A stretch of 64,000 bases of DNA from Rhodoglobus sp. (GCA_025463515.1 JAODAQ010000037.1:1-64000), one strand, 5' to 3'; positions 1-7,564 are shown, counted from the stretch's first letter. Translations and numbers: made by a program. The notes: generated by a model not told the origin, from the sequence alone.

Positions 1-124
1 GCCTGTCGCGACGACGCCGCCGCCCGCGGCGCCCCCGGTCACCCCTCCCGCTCCGCCGGCCCCGAACCAGCCGTCGCCCGGCATCCTGCTCAACGGCAAG
101 CCGATCGACCCCAAGCAGAAGTAG
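1..124 (+). CDS. C-terminal end of a proline-rich protein (5' cut by window)
   Basis: Frame 2 is open from the window edge to TAG at 122-124 and encodes about 40 residues. They consist of a Pro/Ala/Thr-rich stretch followed by a short tail ending PIDPKQK. This looks like the disordered C-terminus of a larger secreted or membrane protein, but no domain is visible and I cannot name it. The gene is partial because its start lies upstream of the window. Confidence 0.6.
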   Translation, partial: PVATTPPPAAPPVTPPAPPAPNQPSPGILLNGKPIDPKQK

Positions 125-132
125 CGCCGCAG

Positions 133-138
133 TATCCT
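133..138 (+). promoter_or_regulatory. -10 hexamer of a leaderless promoter (DUF3052 gene)
   Basis: TATCCT lies exactly 6 nt before the GTG at 145. That places the transcription start at or next to the start codon, and there is no Shine-Dalgarno sequence. This spacing recurs at many genes of the window. Confidence 0.5.
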
Positions 139-144
139 CGTCGC

Positions 145-543
145 GTGGACAGCGGCTACTCCGGCACACCCCAGCTCAAGAAGCTCGGCATCGCGCCGGG
201 GGTGCGCCTCGACGTGGTCGGGGCGCCCGAGGGCTGGCGGTTCGAGAGCGATCCCGTCGGCGTCGAACAGGCGGCGCCGGATGCCCCCGCCGACGTGATC
301 GTCGCGTTCTGCCGTAGCGCCGCCGAGGTGCGGCACGCCGTCGAGGCGCACGAGCCGCGCATCCGGCCCGCTGGCGCACTGTGGATCGTGTGGCCCCGCA
401 AGGCCGCCGGCCACGTGAGCGACGTCACCGAGAACCTGCTCAGGGAGGTCGCGCTGCCCCGCGGGCTCGTCGATGTGAAGGTCGCGGCCGTCGACGCGGA
501 CTGGTCCGGCGTCAAGCTCGTGTGGCGGCGGGAGAACCGCTAG
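145..543 (+). CDS. DUF3052 family protein
   Basis: A 132-residue protein with the N-terminal signature YSGTPQLKKLGIAPG followed by GAPEGW, and the downstream blocks LWIVWPRK and DVKVAAVDADWSGVK. These match my memory of the DUF3052 family, which is common in actinobacteria and has no established function. It has no signal peptide or membrane segment, so it is probably cytoplasmic. The GTG start at 145 is preferred because it sits 6 nt downstream of a -10 hexamer, implying a leaderless transcript. Its stop overlaps the tail of the convergent gene at 540-956. Family assignment is good; function is unknown. Confidence 0.8.
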   Translation: MDSGYSGTPQLKKLGIAPGVRLDVVGAPEGWRFESDPVGVEQAAPDAPADVIVAFCRSAAEVRHAVEAHEPRIRPAGALWIVWPRKAAGHVSDVTENLLREVALPRGLVDVKVAAVDADWSGVKLVWRRENR

Positions 544-956
544 GGGCGATCCCGGCGGACCGCGAGCAGGAAGAGCAGGCCCACACCCGTCGCGAGGCCG
601 AGCACCAGGACGAGCGGCGCCGCGTACATGAGCACCTGGAGCGTGGTGTAGTCGATCGCCGACGTGGACTGCGTGTCGGAGAACAGGTCGCGGAGTCGGG
701 AGACGAGGTACAGGCCGCCGCCGATGAAGACGATCGCGGCGACTCCGATAGCGATCAGGAACGGGTTCGCGCGACGGGGCGACGGGTCGTCCTCGACCTC
801 GGGCTCGGCCTGCCGAGGGGGCTGCACCACGGGGAGTGCCTCGGGCACCGTGGCTGCCGGCCGTGCCTTGGCGGGCAGGGCCTCCGCGATCGGCCCGTCA
901 TAGCCGGGCTGGAATGCGGGGTCGAACCGGGGGTCGAACCGGGCGTCGTCGCTCAT
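540..956 (-). CDS. Hypothetical membrane protein with two TM helices
   Basis: A 138-residue protein. Residues 1-65 are polar and Pro/Ala/Glu-rich (starting MSDDARFDPRFDP). A first hydrophobic helix follows (NPFLIAIGVAAIVFIGGGLY) and a second near the C-terminus (MYAAPLVLVLGLATGVGLL), ending in a basic tail. The topology suggests two membrane passes with a cytoplasmic disordered N-terminus. I recognise no family. It is divergent from the chaA-like gene, and its start lies 7 nt after a GATACC box (964-969 on the plus strand as GGTATC), so its transcript is probably leaderless. Confidence 0.7.
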   Translation of the reverse strand: MSDDARFDPRFDPAFQPGYDGPIAEALPAKARPAATVPEALPVVQPPRQAEPEVEDDPSPRRANPFLIAIGVAAIVFIGGGLYLVSRLRDLFSDTQSTSAIDYTTLQVLMYAAPLVLVLGLATGVGLLFLLAVRRDRP

Positions 957-963
957 GCTTCAC

Positions 964-1009
964 GGTATCACCGCGGCCCGGACCGGTTCCCAGCCCGGTC
1001 TGGGATACT
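964..1009. promoter_or_regulatory. Divergent leaderless promoters
   Basis: Two mirror-image -10 boxes occupy the 60-bp gap. GATACC on the minus strand (plus 964-969) is 7 nt before the ATG of the membrane protein. GATACT on the plus strand (1004-1009) is 7 nt before the ATG at 1017. Both starts appear leaderless. Confidence 0.5.
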
Positions 1010-1016
1010 GGTGGAG

Positions 1017-2114
1017 ATGCGTGCCGTGCGATTCCTCACCAAGAACTCGCCCATCATCGTGCCCGTTCTCGCGATCGTCGTGCTGGCAATCGCCTGGAAC
1101 GTGAAGGAGCTGCCGCTCGTCGCGGTCATCCTCATCGCCCTCGTGCTCGGCGGCACCGTGCTCGCGGCGGTGCACCACGCCGAGGTCATCGCGCACAAGG
1201 TCGGCGAGCCGTTCGGGTCGCTCATCCTCGCGGTGGCGGTCACGGTCATCGAGGTCGCGCTCATCATCACGCTCGTGATCTCGGGCGGGCCGGATGCCGC
1301 TACCCTCGCCCGCGACACCGTCTTCGCCGCCGTGATGATCACGACGAACGGCATCGTCGGCGTCTCGCTCCTGGTCGGCGCGCTCCGGCACCGGATCGTG
1401 AACTTCAACGCCGAGGGCGCCGGCGCCCTGCTCGCGACAGTGACCGCGCTGGCCGTCCTCACCCTGGTGCTGCCCACGTTCACCTCGGCGCCCGGGCAGC
1501 AGTTCTCCCCCAGCCAGCTCGCGTTCGTCGCCGTCGCATCCCTCGCTCTGTACGGCCTGTTCGTGGCCACGCAGACGCGCGTGCACCGCGACTTCTTCCT
1601 CCCGGTCACGAAGGCCGGCAAGCCTGTCGAGCCGGATGAGCACGCCGAGGCGCCCACGAAGCGCGCAGCGCTCATCAGCCTCGGGCTGCTCATCGTCGCC
1701 CTCGTCTCGGTCGTGGGGCTCGCCAAGATCGAGTCGCCGTCGATCGAGGCCGGGGTGGTGGCCGTGGGCTTCCCGCCCTCGTTCGTCGGTGTCGTGATCG
1801 CGCTGCTCGTGCTCCTGCCGGAGAGCATCGCCGCGATCCGCGCTGCTCGCGCCGACCGCATCCAGACCAGCCTCAATCTCGCCCTCGGCTCGGCGATGGC
1901 GAGCATCGGCCTCACGATCCCCGCGATCGCCCTCGCCTCGGTCTTCCTCGCGGGGCCGCTCGTACTCGGCCTGGGCTCCACGCAGATCGTGCTGCTTCTG
2001 CTCACCGTCGTCGTGAGCATCCTGACCCTCGCACCGGGCCGCGCAACGCGCCTGCAGGGCGGGGTTCACCTGGTTCTGTTCGGCGCCTTCATCTTCCTGT
2101 CGATCGCGCCCTAG
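1017..2114 (+). CDS. chaA: ChaA-type calcium/cation:proton antiporter
   Basis: A 365-residue polytopic protein with about eleven hydrophobic segments. Its conserved acidic motifs lie in membrane segments: AVAVTVIEVALI in the first half and ALLVLLPESIAAIRAARADRIQ in the second. These are the paired alpha-repeat signatures of the CaCA superfamily and resemble ChaA. The predicted role is efflux of Ca2+ or Na+/K+ in exchange for protons at the inner membrane. The track ORF begins at 381, but the start at 1017 gives the normal N-terminus and lies 7 nt after a GATACT -10 box. The gene appears monocistronic. Ion specificity cannot be read from the sequence. Confidence 0.85.
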   Translation: MRAVRFLTKNSPIIVPVLAIVVLAIAWNVKELPLVAVILIALVLGGTVLAAVHHAEVIAHKVGEPFGSLILAVAVTVIEVALIITLVISGGPDAATLARDTVFAAVMITTNGIVGVSLLVGALRHRIVNFNAEGAGALLATVTALAVLTLVLPTFTSAPGQQFSPSQLAFVAVASLALYGLFVATQTRVHRDFFLPVTKAGKPVEPDEHAEAPTKRAALISLGLLIVALVSVVGLAKIESPSIEAGVVAVGFPPSFVGVVIALLVLLPESIAAIRAARADRIQTSLNLALGSAMASIGLTIPAIALASVFLAGPLVLGLGSTQIVLLLLTVVVSILTLAPGRATRLQGGVHLVLFGAFIFLSIAP

Positions 2115-2583
2115 GGGCCCACTTCGACGTCGCCGACGCTCGGGCCGAGCGGTGCGGTACCCGGTCGTCCGTGCCTACGCCCAAGTCGAACCAGCCACAC
2201 GGCATACTGTCGACACCGAATTCAGGACAGTTCAGCCCAGCCGCGCGGGCGGTCGCTGAGACAGTCGGACCCAGCCGCGCAACAGACTCGCGACGCTCAC
2301 CGAATTCAGGACAGTTCAGCCCAGCCGCGCGGGCGGGCATTGAGACACGGACCCAGCCGCGCAGCAGACTCGCGACGCTCACCGTTTTCAGGACGTTGGG
2401 GCCCGCCGAGACGCGCAGCACGGGACGTCGCGAACCGCGCCTGAACGTCCTGAACGTCCTGAACGTCCTGAACGTCCTGAATACGGTGAGCGAATTGCAT
2501 CCGGGCCGGCAGGCCCGCGGCGGCGCGACAGGGCTGGCCCCGACAGGGCTGGCTCGACAGGTGCGGCGGGGCCGAGTGCCGCC
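2115..2583. repeat. Gene-free region filled with direct, tandem and inverted repeats
   Basis: This 470-bp gap holds no convincing gene. It carries a roughly 84-bp direct repeat: unit 1 at 2215-2298, unit 2 at 2299-2380 and a partial third from 2381. Each unit begins ACCG(AA/TT)TTCAGGAC. At 2441-2481 a 9-bp unit, CTGAACGTC, is repeated just over four times. Arms at 2376-2397 and 2471-2492 form a 22-bp inverted repeat with one mismatch that encloses the tandem array. ORFs in the track here only reflect the repeats. The function is unknown. Confidence 0.8.
2376..2492. repeat. 22-bp inverted repeat enclosing a 9-bp tandem array
   Basis: The left arm begins CGCTCACCGTTTTCAGGAC and the right arm ends GTCCTGAATACGGTGAGCG. 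The arms pair over 22 bp with a single mismatch, and the right arm merges with the last CTGAACGTC repeat. Transcribed RNA could fold into a long hairpin. The core TTCAGGAC also starts each 84-bp direct repeat. Confidence 0.8.
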
Positions 2584-2949
2584 CTAGACGCGAGGCTCGT
2601 CCACGATGCCGATGAACCGGCTGCCGATGCCGTCGATCTCACCGCGCACGAACCCGTCAGGCAGAGCCGGCAGTTCGGAGGCGGCGTGCTCTTCGCAGCT
2701 GAGCCACGTGAATGCCGGCCACCACTTCTTGGGGCGGGCGGCCTCCGTGAATCCGCAGACGTCGCAGGTGAGCTGCACCCACACGGGCTTCTTCCCGGTG
2801 CGGTTCGCCCACGACTGCGCCAGCCAGGCGGGAGGGTCGGCGCGCATGGCGTCGAGCTCCTGCTCGCTCATGCGCGCGGGAAGGCCGTGGCGGTTGGCCA
2901 TCTCGAGCGGGATGTCGAGGCGAAGTGCGGCCTCCCTGCGCGAGATCAT
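2584..2949 (-). CDS. Conserved hypothetical protein with a CxxC motif
   Basis: A 121-residue soluble protein. The N-terminal part (LDIPLEMANRHGLPARMSEQ) looks like a helical segment. It is followed by WLAQSWANRTGKKPVWVQL, a CDVCGF motif, ARPKKWWP, and a later SCEEHA that could complete a Cys/His metal site. I recall similar proteins in Microbacteriaceae but no function. The ATG is 6 nt downstream of TAGGCT on the minus strand, so a leaderless transcript is likely. It stands between the repeat region and the DUF7882-like operon. Confidence 0.7.
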   Translation of the reverse strand: MISRREAALRLDIPLEMANRHGLPARMSEQELDAMRADPPAWLAQSWANRTGKKPVWVQLTCDVCGFTEAARPKKWWPAFTWLSCEEHAASELPALPDGFVRGEIDGIGSRFIGIVDEPRV

Positions 2950-2965
2950 CCCGCAAGCCTAGGCG

Positions 2966-3319
2966 CTAGCTCCGGTCGTGCCGCTTGACGCTGTTGTCTT
3001 CCGAGACCACGGGCTCCCCGGTATCCGGCTCCTGGGTGAGGACGAGCCCCGCGCTGCTGCCCGCCGCGAGGATCATCGCCTCCACCCACGGGCGGTTCAG
3101 CCGGTGCTGCGCGGTCGTGGTGAAGCGGAAGGCGAGCGGGATCTCGGGGGCGATCCAGGCCGCGCTGCGACCGTCGCCGACGGCCCTGGTGTCGAACCAG
3201 CTCAGGAAGAAGCGCTCGTTGCGGCGCACCTTCACGCCGACCACAGCCTGGATGTGCGCGAGCACCCGGTCGTCGAACTCGACCCGGAGGTTGCCAGACC
3301 CGTACACGAGTGTGCCCAT
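2966..3319 (-). CDS. DUF7882-like small protein (copy B)
   Basis: A 117-residue protein starting MGTLVYGSGNLRVEFDDRVL with the central core KVRRNERFFLSW. It resembles a small Microbacteriaceae family (DUF7882 as I recall) that pipelines sometimes mislabel as an ATP-dependent DNA ligase; no ligase motif is present. It is homologous to the gene just upstream. The start codon overlaps that gene's stop (TGATG), which shows translational coupling. It is the last gene of a three-gene operon running 3967 to 2966. Function is unknown. Confidence 0.75.
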   Translation of the reverse strand: MGTLVYGSGNLRVEFDDRVLAHIQAVVGVKVRRNERFFLSWFDTRAVGDGRSAAWIAPEIPLAFRFTTTAQHRLNRPWVEAMILAAGSSAGLVLTQEPDTGEPVVSEDNSVKRHDRS

Positions 3320-3633
3320 CAGCTCTTCCCGTTCCCGTGGGGCTCATCGCGCAGCACGAGCCCGGCGCTGCTGTTGATCGACCGTGCCATCTCCTCGAGC
3401 CAGGCGGAGTTGAGCGACGGCACGCGGCTGCCCGCGTAGCGGAAGTACAGCGGGATGGCCGGATGCACCCACACGGTGCTCCGGCCCCCGCCCAGCAGGT
3501 CGCTGTCAGCCCAGCTGAAGTGGAACGCCTCGTTGCGCCGCAGCTTGTCCGAGAACACGACCTGCAGGTGCGAGAGCACGCGGTCCTCGAGCTTGATATC
3601 GATCGAGGGATGCCCGTAGATCAGCGAGCCCAC
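3319..3633 (-). CDS. DUF7882-like small protein (copy A)
   Basis: A 104-residue paralogue of its downstream neighbour. It shares the opening MG(S/T)L(I/V)YG, the acidic DRVL(S/A)H block, LRRNEAFHFSW and the C-terminal SSAGLVL segment. It starts at a GTG one nucleotide after the stop of the 3635-3967 gene and ends by overlapping the next start, so the three genes are probably cotranslated. Tandem duplication with divergence is the simplest origin. No catalytic residues are recognised. Confidence 0.75.
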   Translation of the reverse strand: MGSLIYGHPSIDIKLEDRVLSHLQVVFSDKLRRNEAFHFSWADSDLLGGGRSTVWVHPAIPLYFRYAGSRVPSLNSAWLEEMARSINSSAGLVLRDEPHGNGKS

Positions 3634-3634
3634 A

Positions 3635-3967
3635 TCACACCTCGTCCTCGTAGCCCTGCAGGTCGAAGCCGTCGAGCCCGTGCGCGAGGGGCGGCGTCTT
3701 GATCAGGCCGATCTGCTCCTTGAGGTAGGCCTCTGCACTGTCGTTGTCCGGCTCCGGGAACGGCGATCGAGCGGTCTCCGCCACCATGATCGTGGCGGGC
3801 CCGATGAGGAAGGTGGCCGTGACCTGGTCACCATCGGTACCGATTGCCTCGACATCCACGCTGTCCGCCGAGCTCTGCCGCGCCAGGAGCACGGCGTACT
3901 CCATCATCAGGTCGACGACCTCGTCGCCGAGCAGGAGCGACTTCTCGGCGTACATGACGTGCTTCAT
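3635..3967 (-). CDS. Conserved small protein, first gene of the DUF7882-like operon
   Basis: A 110-residue acidic soluble protein beginning MKHVMYAEKSLLLGDEVVD, with the core DVEAIGTDGDQVTATFLIGPATIMVAET and the tail PEPDNDSAEAYLKEQI. The genes that follow, separated by 1 nt and then a 1-nt overlap, are the two DUF7882-like paralogues, so the products may act together. A minus-strand TACCGT lies 6 nt before the ATG and suggests a leaderless mRNA. I know no function for this family. Confidence 0.7.
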   Translation of the reverse strand: MKHVMYAEKSLLLGDEVVDLMMEYAVLLARQSSADSVDVEAIGTDGDQVTATFLIGPATIMVAETARSPFPEPDNDSAEAYLKEQIGLIKTPPLAHGLDGFDLQGYEDEV

Positions 3968-4037
3968 ACCTCGACGGTACGGATGCCCGCGCCCGCCCGT
4001 AACGCCTTGACTGGTCAGACGTTTGGCGGTACGGAGC

Positions 4038-4277
4038 TCAGCAGTCGGGCAGGTCTACGAGGTTGTTGCGCCCCTGGCCGTCCCAGTTGGTGCGGAGGTA
4101 CTTGCCGAGCGGCCCGTTGGACACCTCGACTATCGAACCGGCCCCGCCGTCGAGCGGGACGTAGTACAGGTCGACGCCGCGCTCGATGCTGAGGATGGCA
4201 TCCGGATGACTGATCACGCCGAACTCGCCGCCGAGCGCGACGATGTTTCCCCACGGGTCTTTGCGGGTTCGGTACAC
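4038..4277 (-). CDS. Small DUF3892-like protein
   Basis: A 79-residue protein starting MYRTRKDPWGNIVALGG from a GTG codon, with a DLYYVPLDGG block and the ending PLGKYLRTNWDGQGRNN. The pattern recalls DUF3892-type small proteins; that assignment is from memory and moderate. It has no signal peptide or membrane helix. It stands alone between the DUF7882-like operon and the secreted hydrolase-like gene. Function is unknown. Confidence 0.65.
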   Translation of the reverse strand: MYRTRKDPWGNIVALGGEFGVISHPDAILSIERGVDLYYVPLDGGAGSIVEVSNGPLGKYLRTNWDGQGRNNLVDLPDC

Positions 4278-4341
4278 GGGTAGCTCGGACAGGGCAGGTC
4301 CTCTTGCTCGATGTGTTATCGGTGCGGCAATTCTCGCACGA

Positions 4342-5091
4342 TCACCAGGTGCCGTCGGGCGATTTCACCACGGGAACTTCGACGTACGACCAGTGGCCGC
4401 CGTTGTCGTAGTGCCCGGTCGCCCACGGCGAGGCCCAGATCGCGGCTTCCGTGACGCTCGTCTCCGCCGAGGAGGCGAAGGCGGCGGCGATCTGCGAGTA
4501 CCCGCCGTTCTGCAGCAGGGCCTCCGCGGCATTCTGCGCGGCGATGTCGAGGGAGTCGTACGTGCCGGTTCCGCCGCCGCCGCCCGAGCCCCAGCCGTTG
4601 TTGAGGGGGTTGTTGCGGTTCCACCAGTCGTCGACGCCGTTCTCCTGGCGCATCCAGCGGGTGAAGACCGTGATGTTGTTGTCGCTCTGCGGCCAGCCCG
4701 CGTACAGCATCACGAGCTTCGCGAAGTCGTAGTTGGTGCCGCTGGCCTTGAGGCTGTCGATGCCGGGGGTGGCCGCGTAGGCGTCGCGCGGAACCACGGT
4801 GATCTCGGCCTTCGGCGAGACCGTCAGGGTCTGCGCGTTCGCGTCGATGTACGCGGTGAGCTGCTCGTCGACGCTCGGGCCCTTGGGCACTGAGACGACG
4901 GTGACGGCGATGAGCGCGACGACGACGGCTCCGACGCCGGCACCGATCACGAGCCGGCGCGGCGACCGGCGAGCGGCGTCAGCGAGCTGCCTCGGCGCGC
5001 GCTGGGCGCCGTCGAGAGCTGACGCGAGGACGGTGCGGGCCGAGGGCTTCGCTGTTTCGAGGCGGCGGCGCGGGGAGTGTGTAGGTCTCAT
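4342..5091 (-). CDS. Membrane-anchored protein with a lysozyme-like C-terminal domain
   Basis: The track ORF (706 aa) is far too long. The ATG at 5091 gives 249 residues: a basic cytoplasmic N-terminus, one TM segment near residues 45-70 (VIGAGVGAVVVALIAVTVV), then an extracellular domain. That domain contains FTRWMRQENGVDDWWNRNNPLNN, a Gly-rich loop, and AAQNAAEALLQNGGYSQIAAAFASS. The Glu in the RQEN segment followed by the WWNRNNPLN block resembles actinobacterial lysozyme or transglycosylase-like exoproteins. A cell-wall role is inferred, and the catalytic assignment is unproven. Confidence 0.65.
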   Translation of the reverse strand: MRPTHSPRRRLETAKPSARTVLASALDGAQRAPRQLADAARRSPRRLVIGAGVGAVVVALIAVTVVSVPKGPSVDEQLTAYIDANAQTLTVSPKAEITVVPRDAYAATPGIDSLKASGTNYDFAKLVMLYAGWPQSDNNITVFTRWMRQENGVDDWWNRNNPLNNGWGSGGGGGTGTYDSLDIAAQNAAEALLQNGGYSQIAAAFASSAETSVTEAAIWASPWATGHYDNGGHWSYVEVPVVKSPDGTW

Positions 5092-5163
5092 AGCAGTAGG
5101 GGCGCTGATGGCCGTCGGCCAGCGTAGGCGACGACCTTGGGCGTTCCCTGAGTGACCGGCGGC

Positions 5164-5169
5164 TAGGCT
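5164..5169 (+). promoter_or_regulatory. -10 hexamer of a leaderless LacI promoter
   Basis: TAGGCT is followed by 6 nt and then the GTG at 5176, with no Shine-Dalgarno sequence. The same 12-nt arrangement (TAGGCTCGCAGC plus start codon) precedes the amidase gene at 31664 on the other strand. Confidence 0.5.
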
Positions 5170-5175
5170 CGCAGC

Positions 5176-6171
5176 GTGACGGGAAATGCCACGCTCTACG
5201 ACGTCGCCCGGGCCGCGGGCGTCTCGCTCGCGACCGCGTCCCGATCCCTCAACGGCAGCACGCGCAAGGTCAACGAGGAGTACCGCCAGCGGGTCCTCGC
5301 CGCCGCTGAGCAGCTCGGCTACACCGCCAACGTCTCCGCCCAGGCCGTCGCCCGCGGCACCTCGGCGACCGTCGCCCTTCTCGTGAGCGACATCGCCGAC
5401 CCCTACTTCTCCGCGATCGCGGCCGGGGTCATCCGTGCCTCCGAGGAGCAGGGCCTCAATGTCACGATGGCGGTGACCGAGCGGGACGCGCAGCGCGAGC
5501 TCGAGCTGGTGCGCCTGCTGCGCGGCCAGCGGCCCCGGGTGCTCGTGCTCGCCGGGTCGCGCTTCACGGACGGCGCGGGCGACGAGCCACTCAGCGCCGA
5601 GCTGGAGTCTTTCACGGCGTCGGGCGGCCACGTGGTGCTCATCAGCCGTCACCGGCTCGCGTTCGACACCGTGGCGATCGACAACACGGGCGGGGCCGCT
5701 GCGCTCGCGGCATCCCTGGTCGATCTGGGCTACCGCGGGTTCGCGGTGCTGGCGGGCCCCGCGAACCTGGTGACAGCGCAGGACCGCGCCGCCGCCTTCA
5801 CCGGGGCACTCCCCGCCCCACCGGTGGCCGTCGTGCACGGCGCCTTCTCCCGTGACGCGGGCTACGCGGGGATGCTCGAGCTCATCGACCGGGGACTCGA
5901 CACCGTCGACCTGGTCTTCGCGGTCAACGACGTCATGGCCATCGGCGCCCTCGCCGCCCTCCGCGACCGGGGTATCGACGTCCCGGGGCGCATCGCCGTC
6001 GCCGGTTACGACGACATCTCCACCGCACGGGACGTGACCCCGGCCCTCACCACCGTGCGCGTCGACCTCGAGAGCGCGGGAGCCGCAGCCGTGGCGCTCG
6101 CGCTCGGCGACGGCGGCACCGTGCAGGTCGGCGCCGAGGTGGTCCTCCGCGCAAGCACCCCGCGGCGGTAG
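5176..6171 (+). CDS. LacI-family transcriptional regulator
   Basis: A 331-residue protein. The N-terminal helix-turn-helix is ATLYDVARAAGVSLATASRSL, followed by the hinge helix (NVSAQAVARGTSATVALLV). A periplasmic-binding-protein-like effector domain starts at about residue 60 (SDIADPYFSAIAAGVI) and includes NDVMAIGALAALRDRGIDVPG and AGYDDI near the C-terminus. These are full-length LacI/GalR hallmarks, so it should bind a sugar-like ligand. It probably controls the Gfo/Idh/MocA operon just downstream, where a LacI-type operator overlaps the start of transcription at 6379-6392. A hairpin separates the two units. Confidence 0.9.
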   Translation: MTGNATLYDVARAAGVSLATASRSLNGSTRKVNEEYRQRVLAAAEQLGYTANVSAQAVARGTSATVALLVSDIADPYFSAIAAGVIRASEEQGLNVTMAVTERDAQRELELVRLLRGQRPRVLVLAGSRFTDGAGDEPLSAELESFTASGGHVVLISRHRLAFDTVAIDNTGGAAALAASLVDLGYRGFAVLAGPANLVTAQDRAAAFTGALPAPPVAVVHGAFSRDAGYAGMLELIDRGLDTVDLVFAVNDVMAIGALAALRDRGIDVPGRIAVAGYDDISTARDVTPALTTVRVDLESAGAAAVALALGDGGTVQVGAEVVLRASTPRR

Positions 6172-6217
6172 CGGCCGCGCCACCGCGCCGGCTCGCCCCG
6201 CCACGGACCAACGCCGT

Positions 6218-6275
6218 CGAGAGTGCAGTTTGACGGGGTGGAGTCGAGGGCGCACCCCGTCAAACTGCACTCTCG
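6218..6275. repeat. Perfect 23-bp inverted repeat with 12-nt loop
   Basis: Arms 6218-6240 and 6253-6275 are perfectly complementary (left arm CGAGAGTGCAGTTTGACGGG plus GTG). It lies 47 bp after the LacI gene stop and could act as a terminator stem, but it has no U-tract. Its perfect preservation also suggests a dispersed palindromic element. Confidence 0.85.
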
Positions 6276-6345
6276 GCGACGGGAGGGGGCCGGGCGAGCC
6301 CGGGCGAGGGGGGGCGGAAGAGGGCGGGGCGAAAGGGACAGGCCA

Positions 6346-6392
6346 TTGCGGGCGGGATGCGCTTTCCGTACACTCCTTGGTAAGCGCTTTCC
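6346..6392 (+). promoter_or_regulatory. Promoter with overlapping LacI-type operator
   Basis: TTGCGG (6346-6351) and TACACT (6369-6374) are separated by 17 bp. The near-palindrome GGTAAGCGCTTTCC (6379-6392), with its AAGCGCTT core, falls at the expected transcription start. It matches the general LacI/GalR operator form. Repression by the upstream LacI protein is inferred. Confidence 0.65.
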
Positions 6393-6418
6393 GGCGCGAC
6401 CACGATCGAGGAGCACGC

Positions 6419-7564
6419 GTGACCAGCATCGGCATCATCATGAACGGCGTCTCGGGGCGCATGGGCTACCGGCAGCACCTGCTGCGGTCGATCCTCGCGA
6501 TCCGCGAGCAGGGCGGCGTTCTGCTCTCCGACGGCACGCGCGTGCAGCTCGAGCCGATGCTCGTCGGCCGGAGCATCCCGAAGCTCAAGGAGCTCGCCGA
6601 CAAGCACGGCCTCACCCACTACACGAACGACCTCGACGAGGCGCTGGCCAACCCCGACTTCCCGATCTACTTCGACGCGCTCGTGACCCAGGCGCGCGTG
6701 CCCGCGATCAAGAAGGCGATCGCGGCGGGCAAGCACATCTACACCGAGAAGCCGACAGCCGAGAGCTTCGAGGACGCGCTCGAGCTGGCGCGCCTCGCGA
6801 CCGCGGCGGGCGTAAAGAACGGCGTCGTGCACGACAAGCTCTACCTGCCGGGCTTCCTGAAGCTGCGGCGCCTGATCGACTCCGGATTCTTCGGCGAGAT
6901 CCTCTCCGTGCGCGGCGAGTTCGGCTACTGGGTGTTCGAGGGCGACTGGCAGCCCGCCCAGCGCCCGAGCTGGAACTACCGCAGTGAGGACGGCGGCGGA
7001 ATCGTGAGCGACATGTTCGCCCACTGGAACTACGTGATCGAGAACCTGTTCGGCCGCATCGAGAGCGTCTACGCGCGGGCGGTCACGCACATCCCGACTC
7101 GCGTCGACGAGAACGACAAGCCCTACACGGCTACGGCGGATGACGCGGCCTACGGCATCTTCGAGGTCGAGAACGGCATCGTGGTGCAGCTGAACTCGAG
7201 CTGGGCGGTCCGGGTGAACCGGAAGGAGCTGGTCGAGTTCCAGGTGGACGGCACGCTCGGCTCGGCTGTCGTCGGACTGTTCGGCGCGCGCATCCAGCCC
7301 CGCAATGCCACCCCGAAGCCGGTGTGGAACCCCGACCTGCGCGAGACGCACGACTACTTCGCCGACTGGATCGAGGTTCCCGACAACGACGTCTTCGAGA
7401 ACGGCTTCAAGGTGCAGTGGGAGCAGTTCCTGCGGTACGTGCTCGAGGATGCGCCCTACGAGTTCGACCTGCTGGCCGGCGCCCGCGGGGTACGGCTGAG
7501 CGAGGAGGGGCTGCGCAGCTCCGCCGAGGGCCGCCGTATTGACCTGCCCCCGGTGACGCTGTGA
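6419..7564 (+). CDS. Gfo/Idh/MocA-family oxidoreductase
   Basis: A 381-residue protein. The N-terminal Rossmann region starts SIGIIMNGVSGRMGYRQHL, an unusual glycine-rich loop. A strong GKHIYTEKPTAESFEDAL segment contains the conserved EKP lysine of the family. A C-terminal alpha/beta domain includes SDMFAHWNYVIENLFG. The family oxidises or reduces sugars, inositols or related polyols with NAD(P). The start at 6419 (GTG) is preferred over the longer track ORF because GAGGAG lies 5 nt upstream and the promoter lies before it. It is the first gene of an operon and overlaps the next gene by GTGA. The exact substrate is unknown. Confidence 0.85.
   Translation: MTSIGIIMNGVSGRMGYRQHLLRSILAIREQGGVLLSDGTRVQLEPMLVGRSIPKLKELADKHGLTHYTNDLDEALANPDFPIYFDALVTQARVPAIKKAIAAGKHIYTEKPTAESFEDALELARLATAAGVKNGVVHDKLYLPGFLKLRRLIDSGFFGEILSVRGEFGYWVFEGDWQPAQRPSWNYRSEDGGGIVSDMFAHWNYVIENLFGRIESVYARAVTHIPTRVDENDKPYTATADDAAYGIFEVENGIVVQLNSSWAVRVNRKELVEFQVDGTLGSAVVGLFGARIQPRNATPKPVWNPDLRETHDYFADWIEVPDNDVFENGFKVQWEQFLRYVLEDAPYEFDLLAGARGVRLSEEGLRSSAEGRRIDLPPVTL

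Noticed and set aside
2215-2492. Possible CRISPR array
   Set aside because: There are only two long 82-84 bp units with near-identical interiors, no short repeats with unique spacers, and no cas genes.
2171-2587. 138-residue ORF across the repeat region
   Set aside because: Its residues only translate the 84-bp and 9-bp repeats (for example NVLNVLNVLN); there is no RBS or family match.
2966-3319. ATP-dependent DNA ligase
   Set aside because: The 117-residue protein has no nucleotidyltransferase KxDG motif. Such labels on this small family appear to be annotation errors.
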